DNA of 64,000 nucleotides from the NCBI GenBank assembly GCA_036971475.1, contig JBAIZL010000006.1, positions 4,849,001 to 4,913,000 of the forward strand, written 5' to 3'. The DNA is from Prosapia bicincta. Its lineage: Eukaryota; Arthropoda; Insecta; Hemiptera; Cercopidae. Position numbers and translations under genes: made by a program. The notes below the pieces were generated by a model. That model was not told the origin of the DNA and searched no databases. It saw nothing but the letters and a program-made list of their open reading frames with translations. Of the stretch, positions 26,213-36,289 are shown piece by piece. Position 1 is the first letter of the stretch. Each line of letters starts with the position of its first letter.

Positions 26213-26330
26213 CACGTGTACAAACTAACTTGCAGTTCGTGCCCCAGTTTTTACATACGCCAGACAGGGAGTCCTTCTACACATGTTACCAAGAACATAT
26301 AAAAGCACTAAAAAACAATAACTACCATAT
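26213..26330 (+). pseudogene. PLE family 1 fragment, opposite orientation
   Basis: Plus-strand sequence carries the same GIY-YIG segment as the element to its left, inverted: TAACTTGCAGTTCGTGCCCC followed by ACATACGCCAGACAGGGAGT and TTACCAAGAACATATAAAAG. It ends near 26330 in a short TA run. The frame is broken within the YIG block. This is the short arm of an inverted pair. Confidence 0.8.
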
Positions 26331-26380
26331 ATATATTATTGATATTTTACGTTATCCATTGTTTTTCCGTTGCACTGACT

Positions 26381-26548
26381 TTATGAAGTTAACATATTAC
26401 TATTGTAAGTAATTTTATCCACTATTAAGTGCAATGATTTTACCTTGATTCGGCAATGGTCAAGTGGCCGAAAGGCGCCTCAAGGTAAAATCATTGCACT
26501 TAATGGTGGATAAAATTACTTACAATAGTAATATATTAACTTCATATA
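26381..26548. mobile_element. PLE family-2 minimal foldback
   Basis: An almost perfect inverted repeat: TGAAGTTAACATATTACTAT at the left mirrors ATAGTAATATATTAACTTCA at the right, continuing through TCCACYATTAAGTGCAATGA and its complement. The tip of the hairpin is the hammerhead-like motif. The upstream flank GATATTTTACGTTATCCATT...GCACTGACTT and the (TA)n beginning at 26547 also flank other family-2 copies. No coding sequence. Confidence 0.88.
26443..26485 (+). ncRNA. Hammerhead-like ribozyme motif, family 2 (shortened)
   Basis: CCUUGA at the left pairs with UCAAGG at the right. Between them lie UUCGGCAAU, stem II GGUC/GGCC with loop AAGU, GAAA (26470-26473), the perfect palindrome GGCGCC and UC. 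Compared with 53869-53910 the GUGAU/AUCAC part of stem I is deleted, so this copy is probably impaired. Confidence 0.45.
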
Positions 26549-27578
26549 TATATATATATATAAGGGATCCTTGACACCTATCAAAGATTTCAAGACACTT
26601 TCTGTATTCATATATTAATAATAGGCTTATTAATAAGGTACCAAAATACCTTCTGTTCTAATGAGTGTTAAACACTAGTTATATTTAAAGTATCAGCTAC
26701 TATTATTTTAATTACATACAGCTACTTAAAGATTTAATACCTTAAAACCATAGATCTTATGATTTAGTTAATGAAGTAATTGAAAATGCTCTCAAAATGG
26801 AGAAAGATAGAAAGTAGATAAAAATAATATACTCTTCATTATAATAATATATTAACTTTATGTTTAGTTTTAATTTTTAAATTTTCTATAAAATCTGTGA
26901 TCAGGTGACAGTTTATAACTGCAGGGATTACAAGTTATTATCTAAAACTATGCAATTATTTTGATTTGTTTTGGTTGTTGTAATCATTTGTTTTCACTGA
27001 AACAATTTAAAGACCTAAGTAAAAATTATCAACTTACTTAAAATAGTATAAAAATAGTATACTGTCATAGATATGTAGACAACATTCTAATGTTATACAA
27101 TAGCAGCAAAAGCAACTCAAACAACTACACATTTATTTCAACACCATAAACCAAACATATCATTCAAACTTGAAGTAGAATATAATCACAAAACAAACTT
27201 TCTAGGCCTCATAATCACCAAACGTAACAACAAACACAATTTCAAACATCTACAACCATTGACACTTTAAACAGAATAAATCTAATTAGCCAAAACAATG
27301 CAAACATGATGTGTTTAAGCATATTTTACACTATCTAGCTAATATAACCATGCAACAAAAATCACTAGAATAAAGAGTTCAATACAATAAAATACATCAC
27401 CCCCTCCGAACATAAAGCTGCAAGAACACACTAATTGAAAATATACTGAAGAAAATAGAACATAAACAATATCTTGAATTTTGTAGTCTATAATGTTCGG
27501 TGAAACTTAATTTATCACTTTAAAATTAGTTTATTACCATCCGAACTTTAAAATTTGTTAATTTGTAAAAACTTACTG

Positions 27579-27624
27579 AGACAGAACGTTTACGATCGCT
27601 ATGTGGAGATCATCATCAGTGTCT
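27579..27624 (-). ncRNA. Hammerhead ribozyme, canonical core, damaged GAAA
   Basis: Minus strand: stem I AGACA (27624-27620), CUGAUGA (27619-27613), stem II region, then GUAAA instead of GAAA, AACGUU, C, and UGUCU (27583-27579), a perfect stem I partner. The inserted U in GAAA should reduce or abolish activity. This copy confirms the stem I sequence of the family. Confidence 0.65.
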
Positions 27625-27772
27625 TATGCTTGGAGTTGTTGGGTTAAGCGGTGACGGTTTTAAAGAAAGGTTTTCGATAGTATCAAAGAGTATGTGTGAT
27701 TTGTTACTCTTTGATGCTATCGAAAACATACCTTTAAAATCGTCACCGCTTAACCTAACAACTCCAAACACA

Positions 27773-27818
27773 AGCCACTGATGAAGATCGCCACATAGCA
27801 ATCGAAAACGTTCTGTCT
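27773..27818 (+). ncRNA. Hammerhead ribozyme, canonical core (family 4)
   Basis: CUGAUGA at 27778-27784 and GAAA at 27804-27807 flank a stem II that pairs GAU..GC with GC..AUC around CACAUA. Then comes the self-complementary AACGUU, and C27813 as the expected cleavage base. Stem I pairs 27773-27777 (AGCCA) with 27814-27818 (UGUCU) except one C-U mismatch. All catalytic-core bases of the hammerhead are present. The loopless, palindromic stem III is the form known to work as a dimer. Hammerheads in PLEs and foldback/retrozyme-like repeats are established; this copy is read by eye only. Confidence 0.7.
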
Positions 27819-28420
27819 CAGTAAGTTTTTACAAATTTACAAAATTTAAAGTTCTGATAGTCATAAACTAATGGTAAAGTGATTAAATAAATAACACGTT
27901 AAAATAGTCACACTTTTGAGCCACAAAAACAAACCATAAATTCATTTCCATCACATACGACAACAAACATACACACAAAATTGCTTGAATCTTCAGAAAA
28001 TTAATTTATGAATTATCATATACAACAATAAACACTCTTAAATTCAAGACACACAACCCTCTAAACAACAAATACAATCTATGCAGTTTAAACAAAATAA
28101 TATGCAATGACTGCCTCAGCTTTTACTGTTAGATCATTTTAACACAAGATACAAAGAATACATTAACGACAAAAAAACCCAAGTACAGCTACAAAACATA
28201 TATACAAAACACCCTACATAAATTCACAAACATTCAGACTAATTTAATCATTCTACACATACTAAACCGTAGCATAAAACTAACCACTACAGATAAATTT
28301 AAAATACAATATAATTACACAATAACACAAAATGACATGCACGATTTTAAACTACCACACACACTTTGAATCTAACACCACTTTCCAATATGTACTCATT
28401 ACACACTCTGTCCATTAATC

Positions 28421-28642
28421 TCATGCCATTAACCTTTAATGAAAGTCAGCAGTATTAGGTTAGGCTTTGTTAATGAAACAACTATTTTCATTTAGTTCTT
28501 TAAATAATTCTTTATTATATATTTTTGTTTTGAATAAATAAATAAGAGGAAGACAAAGTAGTCATTACTCGTTAGAACATTTTAGAAAAACCCGGAAATA
28601 ATTATGCAAAATTTAAAATACTGTTTTAATCTTATGTTCCAG
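28421..28642. other. No gene recognised
   Basis: Short AT-rich gap between the PLE and the first oxidase exon. No promoter can be identified by eye. Confidence 0.4.
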
Positions 28643-28692
28643 GCTAAGATCAAAAGCAGTAGTGCTTTCTATTAATGGCACCATATATACAG
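28643..28692 (+). CDS. Aldehyde oxidase/XDH-like gene, exon 1 of those found
   Basis: AG at 28641-28642 and GT at 28693 bound 50 nt reading LRSKAVVLSINGTIYT. SINGTIYT matches the F(S/T)INGxxY strand that opens the N-terminal [2Fe-2S] domain. It ends in phase 1, and its last G plus TG of the next exon makes Val, giving the expected VNG...V order. The initiator Met is not within this exon; it is either in a missed short exon upstream or lost. Donor GTTTGT is weak. Confidence 0.75.
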
Positions 28693-28740
28693 GTTTGTAA
28701 ATAATAATAATGTGTGTGTGTGTGTGTGTGTGAGTGTGTG

Positions 28741-29172
28741 ACTTTAATGTACTTAAACAAGAATCTTACTTGGTATATTTTGCGAGTCAACTTTCACAAA
28801 ATGAGAGCACATAATTATTAGTTCTCGAAAGTGGACTTGCAATTATACCAAGTAAATTACACTTTTGGTATCTACTTGCCAAAAAAATCACTACTTACTT
28901 ATATTTTTTAGCAGTCATGTTTCACACTAGGTCACTAGGTCAGTGCATTGTTCAGTGCTGTGAGTCAAGGACAACACTATTCTATGACTCTCAGCATTGA
29001 ACAATGCACTGTTCTAGTATGAAACTTGTCTGCTGAAAAATATCAGTAAGAAATGTTTCTTTTGCCAAGTTGATGAAAAAAAGTGTAATTTCTTAGAAAA
29101 ACCTCAAGATGTACAACACAAAGGCAGCATGCATATACCAAGTAAGGTTCTGGTTTAAGTACATTAGAGTGT
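28741..29172. mobile_element. PLE family-3 foldback
   Basis: Inverted arms run from ACTTTAATGTACTTAAACAA to TTTAAGTACATTAGAGT, with TTACTTGGTATA mirrored by TATACCAAGTAA. Nearer the centre are the family-3 ends: TTTAGCAGTCATGTTTCACA on the left (minus) and the plus-strand motif at 28992-29035. (TG)n at about 28711-28740 abuts the left end. It lies in intron 1 of the oxidase gene. Confidence 0.82.
28992..29035 (+). ncRNA. Hammerhead-like motif, family 3
   Basis: Stem I CAGCA (28992-28996) pairs perfectly with UGCUG (29031-29035). Between are UUGAACAAU, a weakened stem II (GCAC...GUAU), GAAA (29021-29024), CUUG and UC. The stem III block is no longer self-complementary, so this copy is likely inactive, but the layout is clear. 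Confidence 0.4.
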
Positions 29173-29179
29173 AAACTTT

Positions 29180-29930
29180 AAGTGAATACAAAAAAACAGT
29201 GTTGTAAAGTTATATATATATATATATAAAACAGGCCTATATACAGACCTATATATACATTTACCATTTCTCATCCTGACACTGGCCTGTAAGACAATTT
29301 AAATTATTTTATTTTTAATTTAAAATTCTTCATTTTTCCATTTCATGTAATATAGTACTTTTATTTAAAGTTTACAATTATAAAATTTAACTAATTAAAA
29401 AAAATATTGTTTCCTTATATTGTTTTAAGATTTGACTGTTCAAAATTTTTAAATAATTTTTATGTCTAAAATTATTAAAAAATACGTCAATTTCATGAAT
29501 TACAGCCTCTATTTTTTTATTACAATGTTATTACTATGCCCAAATTCTAATTGATATTTGGCTGCAACCACCACGATGAAAAGGTTCCCATTGGTTCCTG
29601 GCCTGCTTAGCTATCCACTTAACACATGAGTCACTCTATCTTAGTCTGTACAAACCACACCCCATCCCCTCCCCCTACTCTTCCATAGTAGCAAATCTTA
29701 TCTGCTAGATAATGCACACCCATTGATTACCATATGCTAATGATCCATGCAAATATAGTTCTGCATCCAAAACCTAACCTGGTAGGATCCAGACACTAAC
29801 CATGTAGGATTCAGAACTTGAAAGGCCACCCTCTATTGGAAAGATGAGGTATCTGCTTCATGACACACACCATGTGCCAAAAAGGCGATATAACTACAGA
29901 TCTTTGAAGACATGAGACATATAATCAATC
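29180..29930. other. Intron, no gene recognised
   Basis: AT-rich intronic sequence with a (TA)n run at about 29211-29226. No other feature. Confidence 0.5.
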
Positions 29931-29939
29931 TTATTTCAA

Positions 29940-30405
29940 AACGCAGTCCCTGTATAATGAGAGATTACTTCTTACACAGTCCCTGTATAATGAGAGATTA
30001 CTCTTTATACAGACCCTGTATAATGATAGATTATTTTTTATACAGTCCCTGTATAATGAGAGATTACCCTTTATACAGTCCCTGTATAATGAGAGATTAC
30101 TCTTTATACAGTCCCTGGATAATGAGAGATTACTCTTCACACTGTCCCTGTATATTGAGAGATTACTCTTTATACAGTCCCTGTATAATGATAGATTACT
30201 CCTTACACAGTCCCTGGATAATGAGAGATTACTCTTTATACAGTCCCTGTATAATGAGAGATTATTTTTTATACGGTCCTTGTATAATGAGAGATTACTC
30301 TTTATACAGTCCCTGTATAATAAGAGATTACTCTTTATACAGTTCCTGTATATTGGAAGATTACTCTTCACACTGTCCCTGTATAGTGAGAGATACATTT
30401 TATGC
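29940..30405. repeat. 33-bp minisatellite (about 14 copies)
   Basis: Tandem units of 33 bp built on CAGTCCCTGTATAATGAGAG followed by ATTACTCTTTATA. Because 33 is a multiple of three, the array is open on both strands (175 aa plus, 155 aa minus), each a repeating peptide. There is no reason to think either is translated. It ends about 90 bp before an oxidase exon. Confidence 0.93.
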
Positions 30406-30496
30406 AGTCCCTGCGCATTCTATATACACTTATGTGTAAAATCTATATAGTTTTGTAACTATTTTAGTTTTTCTAATATTAAATGAAATTTTGCAG

Positions 30497-30666
30497 TGTC
30501 AGATGAAGTGCCGGCTGATACTTCCTTAAACACCTTTATCTGGGAGTATGCAAACTTACGTGGAACCAAATTCATGTGTCTGGAAGGAGGATGTGGGGTG
30601 TGCCTAGTCAGTCTTCAGTTCAGGGATCCCATCACCCTTCAGAAGAAGAATATTTCTGTTAATTCA
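30497..30666 (+). CDS. Aldehyde oxidase/XDH-like gene, [2Fe-2S] exon
   Basis: TTTTGCAG precedes and GTGAGT follows. The exon reads SDEVPADTSLNTFIWEYA, then GTKFMCLEGGCGVCLVSL and NISVNS. FMC-LEGG-C-GV-C holds three of the four Cys ligands of the plant-ferredoxin-type cluster; the fourth is the first residue of the next exon. DTSLNTFI and GTKFMCLEGGCG are closer to arthropod aldehyde oxidases than to classic XDH. It starts with two bases of a split Val codon and ends in phase 0. No lesion in this exon. The cluster passes electrons from the molybdenum centre toward FAD. Confidence 0.93.
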
Positions 30667-32076
30667 GTGAGTAGTACTGACTTTTTTACACTAAACATTG
30701 ATGTATTTTTTTACACTAATGTGCATTACACCAAATTTGTGTGGTGTTATAACTACTTAAATATTTGTTTTATTGCTGTTATGATTACCCTTTTATTAAA
30801 AATAATCCCTTCTTTCTATTTATCACCCTCTCTGTCCCACACACAAATTCACACTTATACACCTACACACAGACCAATGATAAAGCGTGTTTGCACTTTC
30901 CATATTCAATGTTTTTTTGAATGGGCTTTTAAGCTCTTTACATATTTGGATTTGTTATAATTTTAAATTAATTTTATTAATAAGGTTTTAATTTTAAATC
31001 TGGTTTTACAATTAGTTTGTGCTAATATAGACAGTAATGTTAGCTAATTAATTTTTTCATTATATTTTTGTAATGTATCAAATAATTCATTGTTCCTTAT
31101 GAACCGAAGGTAGTATTTTAACGGTTATCTCTTTTTGGGTAGACTACTCGTTTAAACTTCAGTTAAACTTTCTTTTCTTCAGTTAAAATAATTCTTTCTA
31201 TTTACATACTTGTCCTCTCTTTGAGGGTCTAACTCCTTTGCTTAAGATATTTCAATAATTTATATGCGGGGGGGGGCAGCACTAACAGTATGCAGTATAA
31301 GGACGAGCTCAAGGCTTGGGTAAACAATACAGTTTAATGTTTTCATAATGTAAGAATACAGTTTACATTTTTGAAACGAGACGATGGAGAACAATGTTTT
31401 GATGTAGGGAAAGGCAGAAAAATTTACAAGTTGAATAGCAAATATAAATCTTCTACTCAACCTTAATTTTAATGCCTATGATTACTAACCATTACACTCA
31501 TTGCTAATGGGACTTATTACTTCTGTCTGTACAAGTAGGCAAATAATACTATGTGCTCAACACTAACAGTTGTGTGTCTTGTGGCCATTTTGTAAATAAA
31601 TCTTTCAGAACTCCTCTCCTTTCCTCTGAAGTTATCAAAGCAGTTACTAACTAACAAACTGCAATCCTAAGAGTCAGCTTTAAACCATCTTAACATGATT
31701 GTGTGGGTAGTGAACTTTTATGGAGGCCGCACATTATTCTCAATTTAGGTATTCATTTATTACAAGTAATAATTTTCACATTGTAAGTAAACTTAGTGAG
31801 CTGAAAAGTCACATTGAAATTCTTTTATTCTACCAAAGAGTAAATCAAGAACCTTTATGTAGTCAAGTGTTATTTTTTCTTTTTAGGTATTATATCTTTT
31901 CCAAATATTCAATTAAAAAAAATAATTTCCAATATTTAGGCAAAATTTTCTTCAGTATTATTTTTTAACCAAATAATATCATCAGACAGCTCTAAAATAA
32001 TTAAATGAAAACAATATAATTAGATACCATATGAAAGTTTGTGTTTTTGGTTTTATAATTGCATATGTTCTTTCAG
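30667..32076. other. Intron, no further gene recognised
   Basis: No element was identified. It contains a G8 run at about 31268-31275 and a CA-rich stretch near 30840-30875. Confidence 0.6.
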
Positions 32077-32237
32077 TGTTTGTTTCCTGTATTTTCATGT
32101 CATGGAATGGCAATCACTACTACAGAAGGGGTCGGCAGCAAGAAGACTGGCTATGATAAGATACAAAAGAGGCTTGCCAACTTCAGCAGCACACAGTGTG
32201 GGTTCTGCTCTCCTGGTATGGTTATGAATTTATACAG
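32077..32237 (+). CDS. Aldehyde oxidase/XDH-like gene, second [2Fe-2S] exon
   Basis: Starting right after TTCTTTCAG it reads CLFPVFSCHGMAITTTEGVG, and later FSSTQCGFCSPGMVMNLY. The first Cys completes cluster one. HGMAITTTEGVG is the family's C-x5-H...VTTVEG block, and QCGFCSPG gives two ligands of the second cluster. It ends with AG of a split codon at GTGTGT and joins the next exon as Ser (LYSLINE, compare MYSLL). No lesion. Confidence 0.93.
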
Positions 32238-33073
32238 GTGTGTAACCCTTAAAATTGTTGTTTTCGCTTTCCTTTACTGAGTGAAACATCTAGAATACCA
32301 GGTGCTTATGAAAGAAAGAGATGCCATATATTAAAAAAGATATTTCTGAAAATCAACTCAACTCAAGTACTGATGTTGATCTGAACTTATCTTCAACCTT
32401 GGCCAACAATTTTTAATTTCATATCTTTTCTATATCAATTCCATACATGAATTTTTACTCTTTTGTATTACTTTATTAATAATATTTCACTGTTTTGTAA
32501 TTCTACCTGTCAACCATGAAAGTAAGTGATACATAATCTTATCTGAGTCTTAAATCCATTTAAAATTATTCAAAAATTAATCACAAAAACATGGATATTA
32601 TTGTTATATGCAGCAATATACAAGTTATATGCAACAAACACTAACAAGTTGAAATACGTTGTAATACAGTAGTAGAGCATCTAAACAAGCAATACACATA
32701 ACATACAGAATGACACACGAAATTAATATATAAAATAAAATTATTTAAATAAAATGAATATAATAATAAAACAAATACTACACAGTAATTCATAATACAT
32801 AATTGATGTGTTTTTTTTATTACTTAATCATTAGTACAAGTATTAACTTCATCAATTTTGTTTTAATTAGAGAAGATATCGTGCATTTGCCTAGCATATT
32901 TATTTATTTTTTAAAAACTGGTTTATTGCTCACCAAATTATTAAAACCAAATGCCATGTTTAAAACACTTTGAAAGTTGACTCACGTTGCACTGCTTTTA
33001 CTGCCAATAAACAATAATTTATAGAAATAATATTAACTGAACTGTGATTTCATTATGAGTACATCTATTTCAG
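32238..33073. other. Intron, no further gene recognised
   Basis: AT-rich; no repeats or coding signal seen. Confidence 0.6.
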
Positions 33074-33231
33074 TTTGATTAATGAAGATCGTCACAGGAC
33101 TATGTCAGAATTTGAAAATTCCTTTGATGGGAATCTTTGTCGATGTACTGGTTACCGCCCAATTTTAGACACTGCCAAATCTTTTGCAGTGGATGTTTCT
33201 GAAGATTTATCAAAAAAAATATTAGACATTG
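33074..33231 (+). pseudogene. Aldehyde oxidase/XDH-like gene, CRCTGYRPI exon, donor missing
   Basis: After CTATTTCAG the exon reads LINEDRHRTMSEFENSFDGN, then LCRCTGYRPILDTAKSFA and DLSKKILDIE. LCRCTGYRPI supplies the last two cluster ligands and the conserved YRPI turn. Homology continues through DIE, which should be followed by D(L/M) from the exon at 38752 in phase 0. At that point, after GAG at 33231, the sequence is TTATTT instead of GT. No canonical donor fits the phase, so the splice site appears mutated and the frame reads on to a stop at 33330. Confidence 0.8.
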
Positions 33232-33469
33232 AGTTATTTGAATTTTTTTTACAGATAATTACAATAAATTGTGAGCACAATATTTCAAGAGTAAATCCAA
33301 ATTTACTGTTACTTGTCTATTTTCTCCAGTAGGTTTGCATATTTTTAAAAATGACTTCTTTTAAATTAGATATTTAATTCTAATTTAGTGTAAAGATTTA
33401 GTGTGAAGGTAAAAAATATATACTTATTGACTACAATTGGCAAAAACCCATTACTTACTTACATTTTTC

Positions 33470-34650
33470 AGCGTTTCACACTAGATCAGTACATTGTTCA
33501 ATGCTATGAGTTACATGCAAGACTTTTGCTCAGATGTCTTATATTATCGTGAATCTGTGGTATTTTGGTATTCTGTGATGTTTTGTTGCTCATAGAGGGG
33601 TTGTTAATTTTGTGTTGAAATATAGTCTTTGATTGGTAATATGTTTTATCGTCAAGAATGTGTTTTGGTTGGTTTTGTGGTGTTTGTATATTTTGAAGTT
33701 TTCTGTTGTTTAGTTTATTGTTTCTCTTGGTGAATTGTAGAATTTTCTAATTTTATCAATGTTGGTGTATGTGTGGAGCAACTGTATATGTTAGTGCATG
33801 TGTGTACGTTGTGTATATGTATAGCAAAATTTGATTTGATTGTGTCTTTTTTATGTCCATTATATATTCCTTGTATCTTGTGTTAAAGTTTCTTTCTGTT
33901 AACCTTTCTAGAAGGTGGGGCAGTCATTGCATGTGATCTTGTATACTCTTGCTTTATTGTGTTTGTTTTGGAGTGCTTTTGTGTTGTGTAGGTGTTTTTT
34001 GGTTGTGTTGGAATGTCTAAAGCAGACTTTGTACTTGAGTTTTTTGAATGATGAAGCTATTTTTTGTGATGTATTGTGATAAATTAATTTTATGTAATAT
34101 TGTTTTTTGTTAATGTGTTATGTTGTTGTTTGTTTTCCAATCTCTTTTATTATTTGTGATGTGTATTGGGTTATGTGTTTGTTGTTTTTCGGTATTGTAT
34201 TGTTTATCAGGGCATGTTTGTACCCGATTCTTTGGGGAAGGTATTTTATAGTGTTGAGTTCATTCATTCCGTCTTCATTGTTCATGGGTAATAATTAGGT
34301 TGTATATCATGGAGTGGAAGGTGCCATGTTTTCTTGTTGTATGGAGTGGTTGTATTGTGTATACCTCTGTTTGCGGGGGTGGGTTTTCCTTATATTTTAA
34401 ATGTGTATTTGTTGTCTTGTTTTTTCTCAGACCTTGATTGCATTCTGTTGTTCTGTTTCCAGTGTGAACTTTATATTGTTGTGTTTATCATTTATGTATT
34501 TTTGGAAGGTATGGAACTGTCTTTTATTGTGTTTGAATGCAATTAAAATGTCATCTACATATCTATTCCATTACATTATTTTATAGGTTGTTCTTTGTTA
34601 TTATGTGTGTGCATTTATTTATGTTACTTTTTATTTGTGTGTGGATTTTT
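33470..34650 (-). pseudogene. Penelope-like element, family 3, degraded
   Basis: On the minus strand, RYVDDILIAFKHNKRQFHTF near 34570-34510 is RT motif C with its downstream helix, followed by FTLETEQQNA. At about 33960-33905 VYKITCNDCPTF is the GIY half of the endonuclease, with stops inside. A family-3 terminal motif lies at 33470-33540, and an inverted partial terminus lies beyond the RT at 34661-34760. It sits in the intron after the CRCTGYRPI exon. Confidence 0.8.
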
Positions 34651-34652
34651 TT

Positions 34653-36289
34653 TTGTTTGGTCAGTGGCTATTAGACAATGTACTGATCTAGTTGAATGTA
34701 CTGAAATGCATCTGCTTAAAACCATTTGAAAGTAGTAGTTTTTTTGCCAAGTGTAATCAATAAGTATATATTAAAAAAAAGCCTCAACATGTACAGCCTA
34801 AGTAAAAATATATATAGTATGAAAATAAATATTTTGGATTAATTTGAATTCTTGTTTATAGCAAGAATCAATTTTTACTCTGGAAACATCATGTTGTTTT
34901 TTTAGTTAGACAAATGATAGTAATAATCGGAGAAAAAAGCAGACAGATAAATAATACTCTCTCATTAATAAATATTTTTAAACATAAAAATATGTTTATT
35001 CTATTCTATGAAGGCTCTATTCTTCACTGCACAAGTGTTTTTGTAATCCTTTTTTTCAAGTTTCTGCTTTGTCGTGGAATATGATTTTTCTGCTGTAATC
35101 TTTTGAAATGAACTGTTTTGTTCTTTGGGAGTGTTCTAATCACTTTCTTTTCTAGGTCTTGCTATATTTTTGTATTCCTTCTATCCTTATGGTTTTCAAC
35201 GATTTAACATGCCTATTTTTTCTCAAAAGCTTCATTGTGTAAGTAATAGCTTCTGTTCTGTCCATATTTCTGTACCACACCATGTAACAACATTTATAAT
35301 AAATAATTTACAGGTTAACTAAATATCATTACATTGATGTGAAATTAGTTTTGTAATTAGACCTAAAATTTAATTCATTTTATTGTTGAAAGTGTAAAAA
35401 AATTAAGTGCAAATGAAATATCAATTGTGCTAAGAATTTTGCTAGATTTTCAGTCATCATTAAAAATAATGTTATACGTTTATTATTGTTGATTTATTAT
35501 TATTGGTGCACTTGGCTCTTGGTAAGACCCACGACTCACAGCATTAAACAATGCACTGCTCTAGTGTGAAACGTGTCTCCTGAAAAATATCAGTAAGTAG
35601 TGTTTTTTATGCCAAGTGTATCAATGAAAATAATTATTAAAAACATCTTAAGATGTACAACTTAAAAGCTGGAAATGTTTAACTATTGAAGAGTTTTGTA
35701 ATACATAAGAAATAAGGGTTGAAAGCATGTCCTTATAAATCTAAATTTTAAAACACAGAGTTACAAATAATATTCAATAAAATTTCATGAAATAAATAAT
35801 AAGAAGCTAAGAGAATGTGTTTTTTCTTTTTACCTAAGAGGCCTGGGAGCGATGTGATGTCCCATGTTAATGTTAGGAACATTTTCTCAGCTCTGGAGAA
35901 ACTTACAGCTCTGAAATTGCATCCAGTGCTTTATAAGTTCATTGTATAACACTTTATGAATTTATATTTTATTAATATGGTCTGATTAATTTTAAAAAAA
36001 ATTCAAGATGCATTAAAAACTGTCTAAAATTTTATATTTATTTATATGCTAAATAAATTACTACACGAAAATTTGTTATTATTAGGCCCTACACCATGGA
36101 AAGTTGCGTATGCAGTGGGTTAAGACCTATTGAGAATTTGATAATATAATCTTAAACAGTTTAGTAGAAAATCTCCCTTAAGTAGGGAAAAATTTAATCT
36201 TTGATAAAATCTGAAAAACTAAGAATATGCTCAGTATATTCCAGTTTCAAAGTCTGAACGATTATTGTAATCGTTTTCAAGGTTTTTTT
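34653..36289. repeat. 1.64-kb tandem duplication, copy 1
   Basis: Matches 36290-37926 at an offset of 1637 bp with only scattered substitutions and one- or two-base indels. Both copies begin in a T-run followed by TTTGGTCAGTGGCTATTAG and end at TTCAAGGTTTTTTTT. The unit contains two family-3 terminal motifs (34661-34760; 35540-35605). No protein-coding part was recognised. Confidence 0.95.

Larger units (their letters stand above)
27500..27890. mobile_element. Foldback element, family 4, carrying hammerhead sequences in both arms
   Basis: Left arm about 27506-27690 and right arm about 27705-27886 are inverted repeats around a ~14-bp centre (near TATGTGTGATTTG). Shared arm blocks include CTGAGACAGAACGTT and its complement, and GATACTATCGAAAAC-type sequence near the centre. 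The outer ends (ATCACTTTA...CATCCGAACTTTAAA) recur at 48518-48601 and 63720. No protein. It is nested in the PLE at 27060-28420. Confidence 0.88.
27060..28420 (+). pseudogene. Penelope-like element, degraded, split by a foldback
   Basis: HRYVDNILMLYNSS at 27064-27105 is RT motif C with the second catalytic Asp changed to Asn. After a foldback insertion (about 27480-27890) the same element continues, with KIICNDCLSFY near 28095-28135 matching the start of the GIY-YIG domain, again stopped. Codon phase is lost many times. The AC-rich, T-poor composition of the plus strand is typical of PLE coding strands here and marks the extent to about 28420. Confidence 0.75.

Noticed and set aside
29912..30439. 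175-aa plus-strand and 155-aa minus-strand repeat proteins
   Set aside because: Both arise because the 33-bp minisatellite unit is a multiple of three; no start context, splice or homology supports either.
33074..33332. Oxidase exon continuing as coding to the stop at 33330
   Set aside because: After DIE the sequence (LFEFFLQIITINCEHNI) no longer resembles the family, and the matching continuation is found in the exon at 38752.
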